From Nanoarchaeales archaeon (GTDB lineage: Archaea; Nanobdellota; Nanobdellia; Woesearchaeales; UBA583), in assembly GCA_013215525.1 (NCBI GenBank), contig JABSQY010000066.1, positions 1-10,015 on the forward strand: a DNA stretch of 10,015 nt, written 5' to 3'. The notes beneath the pieces are model-generated. The model ran no database searches. It saw nothing but the letters and a program-made list of their open reading frames with translations, and was not told the origin of the DNA. Positions 5,840 through 10,015 of this stretch are shown here, piece by piece. The translations under genes were made by a program, and so were the position numbers. Position 1 is the stretch's first letter; every line of letters begins with the position of its first letter.

Positions 5840-8635
5840 TTAATCCAAACAAGAATAAACTTTCATAAGAACAGATTGCCCCTCAATAATTGCAGGATAT
5901 TCTTTGAAAAATAAATTATTACAAACTGTCTGTGTTAAATCTAATAACTCATCAACAAATCTAGTTTCTCTAAAAGGGCCAGCTGGACACTTAATCTCAT
6001 GACTAGAGTTATATTTTACATAACTCCCAGCCTTGTACAAATCACACTGATTCGCAACATAATTTCCACCATCAAAAAGTCCCATCAAATCATACTTATA
6101 AAATGAACAAGAATTTAATCCATTACACTCAGCCAGATATCTTCCTGGACTAGGTTTCACAGTACAGTCTGCCTGACAACTAGAACCAGCATCAATCATT
6201 TTAATTGAACTTGATACCATAGTTTCATAATTTCCAGCATTATCAACAGCTAAGTAATTAACAAATTTGATACAACCAACAGCAGTTGAACAAGACACTT
6301 GAAAATGTACACTATCACTAGCAACAACAGTTCCTAATAAAGGATTACAAGTTCCATCTTCATCAACACAATAATAAATTTTGTCAACACCAGACCCATG
6401 TAAATTATCAACAGAATTCAAAACAACAGGCACAGTATGAGATAAATATAAAGTTGTTAAAGTTGTAACAGGCGCAAGTAAATCTTCTCCTAAATGTAAC
6501 CAAATCCTATTTGTTTCATTAAATAAACAATCCCCAAATAAAGAACTTGAACTATTTTGTACTGAACCTAAACAAGAAAAACTACCACTTGGATTAGAAT
6601 CCGAAATAATTAAACTCCAAAACAAATTTGTTTTATTAACATTAATATCAACAGCAGTTCCAATTAAAGAACTATCTAAAGAATAATTTCCACTAGCAAT
6701 ATAATTTCCAGCATGTATATAATTAATTCCAGTCCCAAGAGTTAACTCCTCACTTAAATGAGTAACACACACTTTGTAAAATGAAGTCCCTGGAGCATAG
6801 ATTTTACTTCCATCTAAACTAAGTAAGTCAAATAGATTAATTTCACGAGGATTACACCCCATCACACGATAATTAACTATAATCTCTCCATCATTATACA
6901 AAATTGGTTCTTCCGCTAAAATAAAAGTCCCACCAGATAAATTTCCTGGTAATTCTAAAACAATTGTACCTGATGCCATAGTATCATTAAAATACCATCC
7001 AATAATTGGATCTTTATCTTTAATAAACCTTTGAGCACCACCATCATTAACAAACTTAATAGCTTCAATATCATCAACTAAATATTTTGGTAAAATTTGA
7101 TAAATTGTTAAATTTGAAGTAATATCATCTAAATTAATTTCAATTCTAGTTCTTAACATCTCATCAGCAGTATTATCACAATGAGACAAATCACCACCAC
7201 TTAAAACATTCCCATAATTTCTATTAGCATGTCGATTATTACTTTTCTTAAAAGCAGAATCTGAAGAATAGTTATATCTTGCATAAATTCCTTCATAACA
7301 ATTAGATTCTATAATACTTGAAGAAATAACATTTAAATTATGTTTTGTATTTAAAGTTTTAATCCCATCCAATAAAACTAAACCTTCAGTAGCTGAATTA
7401 AAATTATAAATATTATGTAAATTTAAAGCAGTATCAATCAAATTAGAATCAACTCCAAGAGCTGCAACATTAGAATTAAAAGTTTGTCTAAAAAATAAAT
7501 TAGTATCCTTATCAATCTCAAAAAAGTTTTGTACATTTACTTTATCAATACTATAAAATTCAACTCCAGAAATATTAGTTTCAAATAAATCTAAATCATT
7601 ATTAAATTCCCAAATTTTTTCAACATCACATTCAAGAATAGTTAAATCAGGTAGAGTAGCAGTTAATGATTTATATTTAACTTCAATATGTGAACTACTA
7701 GTAATTGAGTTTCTAAACCCATAAAAATCTTTTCCAGTATTTGATTTCGTAGCAACAAAAATCCCATCAATATATAAATTAAAATTATTATATCCTAAAA
7801 GGTTTCTTTTTGTTTTATATGCAATTTTTAATTTTCCAATTGAAGAATCATATTTACAAGTTCCATACTTAACTAAAGAAGAATTATACCAAACAGAATT
7901 AGGTTCAACTTGTAATGAATCAAGAACAGACACATCTTTAGGCAAACTACATAAATCAGTTGAACCAGTATTAATCCCATCACACATCCATTTAAAATGA
8001 GTTGAATTACCTACTAAAGAACCAAAATTACCTTCAACACACTGGTCAACTGTCACAGTATTACAAGCACCATCAATTTTTTTATTTGCAGAACAACTAA
8101 TATCATCTCCAATTGTTCCTGAAAAACAAGTCCAACTCCAAGTATTTCCTAAAAATGTAAGAGCAGAATTCCCACCTAAAGAATCACAAAAACTAGTAGG
8201 AGCAGTATATAAATTTTGACCATTTTCAGAAATTGCGCAAATCCCATCATTAGCACAAGGAGCAGTAGAACAAGAATTCCCCCCATTATTAATAAAATAT
8301 GGACTTGGACACAAACTTCCACTACCAGATGGAAATTGTGTTGTAACCCATTTTTTATCATAATTCCCTGTTGAACCACAAGCACTAACAGAACAAGACC
8401 CATAATTTTTATTCCAATCTCCACGACAATCAACATTAGGAGTTGATGCAGTACAACTATATGCATGTTCAAATGAGGTACTACCTAAACAATCCCAAGT
8501 CGTACCATCACCATTAGCGGGAGTTCCAGGCGCACAAGTATTATAACTTGAACCACAAACCATTAGAGCAGAAAAACCTATCTCAAAAAAAGTTATAAAA
8601 AATAAAAATAATAATAATAATTTTTTTATATACAT
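5840..8635 (-). CDS. Large Cys-rich secreted multidomain surface protein with the same C-terminal module
   Basis: The product has 931 residues. Residues 1-22 are a signal peptide (MYIKKLLLLFLFF start, FSA before the likely cut). Residues 27-230 are Cys-rich: a W..C repeat near 27-61, a thrombospondin-1-like segment at about 73-127 (GSCSVSACGSTG to CSTAPC), and two more W..C repeats at about 134-186 (WSWTC, SCSA) and 188-230. Residues 236-500 are unrecognised. Residues 505-562 (LTIYQILPKYLVDDIE, then DKDPIIGWYF) match a motif pattern, IPK followed by DP..W.F, that I know from archaeal surface proteins. Residues 720-815 form an Ig-like domain (YYCVDEDGTC, AVDNAGN) and 820-931 an eight-Cys domain ending KVYSCLD. 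About a dozen N-X-S/T sites suggest glycosylation. No C-terminal membrane helix is present. The start is the only ATG that places the signal peptide at the N-terminus. Its role is probably adhesion or cell contact, inferred from domain types only. Confidence 0.9.
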   Translation of the reverse strand: MYIKKLLLLFLFFITFFEIGFSALMVCGSSYNTCAPGTPANGDGTTWDCLGSTSFEHAYSCTASTPNVDCRGDWNKNYGSCSVSACGSTGNYDKKWVTTQFPSGSGSLCPSPYFINNGGNSCSTAPCANDGICAISENGQNLYTAPTSFCDSLGGNSALTFLGNTWSWTCFSGTIGDDISCSANKKIDGACNTVTVDQCVEGNFGSLVGNSTHFKWMCDGINTGSTDLCSLPKDVSVLDSLQVEPNSVWYNSSLVKYGTCKYDSSIGKLKIAYKTKRNLLGYNNFNLYIDGIFVATKSNTGKDFYGFRNSITSSSHIEVKYKSLTATLPDLTILECDVEKIWEFNNDLDLFETNISGVEFYSIDKVNVQNFFEIDKDTNLFFRQTFNSNVAALGVDSNLIDTALNLHNIYNFNSATEGLVLLDGIKTLNTKHNLNVISSSIIESNCYEGIYARYNYSSDSAFKKSNNRHANRNYGNVLSGGDLSHCDNTADEMLRTRIEINLDDITSNLTIYQILPKYLVDDIEAIKFVNDGGAQRFIKDKDPIIGWYFNDTMASGTIVLELPGNLSGGTFILAEEPILYNDGEIIVNYRVMGCNPREINLFDLLSLDGSKIYAPGTSFYKVCVTHLSEELTLGTGINYIHAGNYIASGNYSLDSSLIGTAVDINVNKTNLFWSLIISDSNPSGSFSCLGSVQNSSSSLFGDCLFNETNRIWLHLGEDLLAPVTTLTTLYLSHTVPVVLNSVDNLHGSGVDKIYYCVDEDGTCNPLLGTVVASDSVHFQVSCSTAVGCIKFVNYLAVDNAGNYETMVSSSIKMIDAGSSCQADCTVKPSPGRYLAECNGLNSCSFYKYDLMGLFDGGNYVANQCDLYKAGSYVKYNSSHEIKCPAGPFRETRFVDELLDLTQTVCNNLFFKEYPAIIEGQSVLMKVYSCLD
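5843..6178 (-). other. Eight-Cys C-terminal domain, copy 2
   Basis: Residues 820-931 have Cys at 820, 824, 837, 843, 864, 883, 905 and 929, the same spacing as copy 1. Aligned by hand without any gap from DNAGN to the C-terminus, the two copies share about 70 of 133 positions. The domain ends two residues after the last Cys, right at the C-terminus. Confidence 0.8.
6950..7123 (-). other. IPK..DP..W.F domain within the Cys-rich protein
   Basis: Residues 505-562 carry YQILPKYLVDDIEAIKF and then DKDPIIGWYFNDT. The order of motifs resembles a domain common in archaeal secreted proteins just ahead of C-terminal anchoring regions. Here no such anchor follows; an unrecognised stretch and the Ig-like/eight-Cys module come instead. 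The call rests on motif memory, not on a search. Confidence 0.5.
8255..8419 (-). other. Thrombospondin type 1-like segment within the Cys-rich protein
   Basis: Residues 73-127 run from DWNKNYGSCSVSACGSTG through a CPSP to CSTAPC. The order W, CS..CG, C.P, C...PC follows the TSP1 pattern, although the Arg layer is replaced by Lys and the spacing is loose. It is a domain-level call from pattern only. Confidence 0.5.
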
Positions 8636-8654
8636 AAAGATATAATAAAAAAAA

Positions 8655-8664
8655 GATTATTAAA
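8655..8664 (-). promoter_or_regulatory. TATA-like box of the Cys-rich protein gene
   Basis: TTTAATAATC lies 20-29 bases upstream of the ATG at 8635. It is a weaker match than the ileS box but at the same offset. The region between it and the ATG has a run of eight T (8647-8654) and no Shine-Dalgarno site. Confidence 0.45.
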
Positions 8665-8691
8665 AAATAACATTAACTAATAAGTAAAAAA
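8662..8691 (-). terminator. T-rich terminator region after the lipoprotein gene
   Basis: Two runs of six T (8686-8691 and 8662-8667) follow the lipoprotein stop by about 10 and 33 bases on the minus strand. A third run of eight T is at 8647-8654. The tracts run into the promoter of the next gene, so termination and initiation elements overlap in a 65-base gap. Confidence 0.45.
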
Positions 8692-8700
8692 TAAATAAAA

Positions 8701-10015
8701 TTAATTAATTTTAGGAGTTATTTTATCATTAATGTTTCCACCAAGTGTAAAAATATTATCGTGTGTAGCTGAACCTAATTTAGCTCCAAAATTCCCAAAT
8801 AAATAATTTCCTTTATTATCAGTCATATATCTATCATGAACTCCAGTATAACCAGAAGTAATTTGCTCAATATTAAAACTATTAAATCCTAAATCATCAG
8901 TGGTATTTGGTTGAAAAATACCAGTTAATTCTAAACCAGCATCTCTTGGATCAACTGGATCAATAACAGATGTAAAATTTGTATCTAAATTTCTAAATTC
9001 AACTGAATTTGGAGTATACTCAGTATGTAAAGATTGAAAAGGAACAAGCACATGTTCCTTTTGAACAGGAGTTCCTTCACGAGTAGCTAACTCAGATAAA
9101 CGGTTTGTCATATCTGCACTAGTACCATTTAAATAAAAATCAGAAGTTTTACCAATATTTAATTCAACATCACAACCATCAACACTAACATTTTGAACAG
9201 AATACCCAACTGAATCTCCTTCAACAAAATTAACACAAGCTCGAGTCCCATACTCATTTTTATTATTAACAACATTAGGATTTTCTGTGCCAACAGTAAG
9301 CATCTCCTCCATAATACCACTTCTAATTTGTTTAACTAAATAAGATTCTGAAGCATTATCAAATTCATTTGTAAAATTTAAAACACCTTCAATATTAAAT
9401 TCACCTGCATCATTTTTAAGAATACAATCAAGAGATGTTTTAATTCCTCTATCATATGATGAGATATTATCTTTTAAATCAGTTACAACCGTATAATTTC
9501 CATTACCATTATCAGTAATACTTGTTCCAGCACCACATGAATCAAGTAGACCATTTACAACATTAAAAGAGATTTCATCAGAACCATTAAAAGGATTATA
9601 TCCACCAATAAAAGAATCAGTTAAAACAGGATTGGAAACACTATTATCAACAGTAGACTTTGCAGCAGAAAAATCAGATTTCCCACTAACTGTTAATTTT
9701 TTAGTACATCCTAACTTATTAAATGTATAATTTTCTAAACTAACTTTAGTATCATCTTTACTTGTAAAATCTCCACAAATAAGATTCCCATTACTATCAG
9801 TATATGTAAAATCAATATTTTGAATAGTAATATCATTCCCAGAAGTTAATGAACCTAAAATTTCAGAAGTATTAATAGTTCCGCCAAATTCAGAACTTAC
9901 TTGTTCTAAATTTTTTCCCTGTTCAACTACAACCACAGGAGGTTTATCAGGTTTAGGAGTTGAATCACTACTACTACAAGCACCTAAAGCAACAGCACCA
10001 GCCGCAACAATTATT
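8701..10015 (-). CDS. Putative lipoprotein, N-terminus outside the window
   Basis: The frame is open from the window edge to the TAA at 8703-8701, giving 437 visible residues. A GTG at 9936 is in frame, but the reading continues upstream through IIVAAGAVALGACSSSDS, the end of a lipoprotein signal peptide. The lipobox LGAC puts the acylated Cys at codon 9978-9976. A Pro/Lys/Val-rich linker (STPKPDKPPVVVV) follows, as in many surface lipoproteins. The rest is beta-rich in appearance, with three successive Cys pairs (visible residues 80/103, 160/197 and 260/281), each fitting one disulphide per domain. First and third pairs are similarly spaced (22 and 20 residues between). The C-terminal part has no Cys and many N-X-S/T sites, and contains a TDNKGNYLFGNF that echoes TDSNGNLICGDF near the start. 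I do not recognise a family. It is the first of three consecutive surface-protein genes, and the true start lies less than about 15 codons beyond the edge if the signal peptide has usual length. Confidence 0.85.
   Translation of the reverse strand, partial: IIVAAGAVALGACSSSDSTPKPDKPPVVVVEQGKNLEQVSSEFGGTINTSEILGSLTSGNDITIQNIDFTYTDSNGNLICGDFTSKDDTKVSLENYTFNKLGCTKKLTVSGKSDFSAAKSTVDNSVSNPVLTDSFIGGYNPFNGSDEISFNVVNGLLDSCGAGTSITDNGNGNYTVVTDLKDNISSYDRGIKTSLDCILKNDAGEFNIEGVLNFTNEFDNASESYLVKQIRSGIMEEMLTVGTENPNVVNNKNEYGTRACVNFVEGDSVGYSVQNVSVDGCDVELNIGKTSDFYLNGTSADMTNRLSELATREGTPVQKEHVLVPFQSLHTEYTPNSVEFRNLDTNFTSVIDPVDPRDAGLELTGIFQPNTTDDLGFNSFNIEQITSGYTGVHDRYMTDNKGNYLFGNFGAKLGSATHDNIFTLGGNINDKITPKIN
9037..9062. 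repeat. Perfect 10-base inverted repeat inside the lipoprotein gene
   Basis: AAAAGGAACA and TGTTCCTTTT flank a 6-base centre. Transcribed from the minus strand it gives a hairpin ending in four U, within codons for QKEHVLVPF. It lies in the middle of an intact frame, so it is more likely chance or a local mRNA structure than a functional terminator. Confidence 0.4.

Noticed and set aside
8176..8472. 98-codon open frame rich in Leu and Val inside the Cys-rich protein gene
   Set aside because: It lies in another frame over the TSP1-like region. Its hydrophobic composition arises from the base bias of this strand.
8605..8622. A-run and TTA repeats at the start of the Cys-rich protein gene as a phase-variation tract
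   Set aside because: The tracts are short (about seven A, four TTA) and are common in such AT-rich DNA encoding Lys-Lys-Leu-rich signal peptides.
9934..9936. GTG as the start of the lipoprotein gene
   Set aside because: The frame continues upstream into a clear lipobox and signal peptide, so the GTG is an internal Val codon.

Overview
The window looks like a piece of an AT-rich archaeal chromosome, most likely from a DPANN lineage of the Woesearchaeota/Pacearchaeota type. This is inferred from the following: (1) no start codon has a Shine-Dalgarno site, and instead an archaeal TATA-like element sits about 20-29 bases upstream of the start codon; (2) stops are followed by poly-T tracts, as in archaeal terminators; (3) the isoleucyl-tRNA synthetase carries the C-terminal extension seen in archaeal and eukaryotic enzymes; (4) the secreted proteins carry modules common in DPANN surface proteins. 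No rRNA, tRNA, CRISPR array, transposon or phage gene was seen.

All six genes lie on the minus strand, so transcription runs from high to low coordinates. In that order they are: a lipoprotein cut by the window edge (10015-8701); a 931-residue Cys-rich secreted protein (8635-5840); a 547-residue secreted GLUG-repeat protein (5727-4084); a 76-residue small protein (4001-3771); isoleucyl-tRNA synthetase, ileS (3661-413); and a small two-helix membrane protein cut by the other edge (325-1). Gaps are 65 to 112 bases and each holds its own candidate promoter, so the genes look mostly monocistronic and leaderless rather than one operon. No gene-free stretch exceeds 300 bases.

The most notable point is that the two adjacent secreted proteins have unrelated N-terminal halves but end in the same two-part C-terminal module: an Ig-like domain with four Cys, then a domain of about 113 residues with eight Cys at exactly the same spacing in both. 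The last domain is not one I recognise. With the lipoprotein upstream, this forms a small cell-surface cluster next to a housekeeping gene. Other points are a perfect inverted repeat abutting the ileS TATA box, a charged insertion in the IleRS editing domain, and a pentanucleotide microsatellite at the stop of the GLUG gene.
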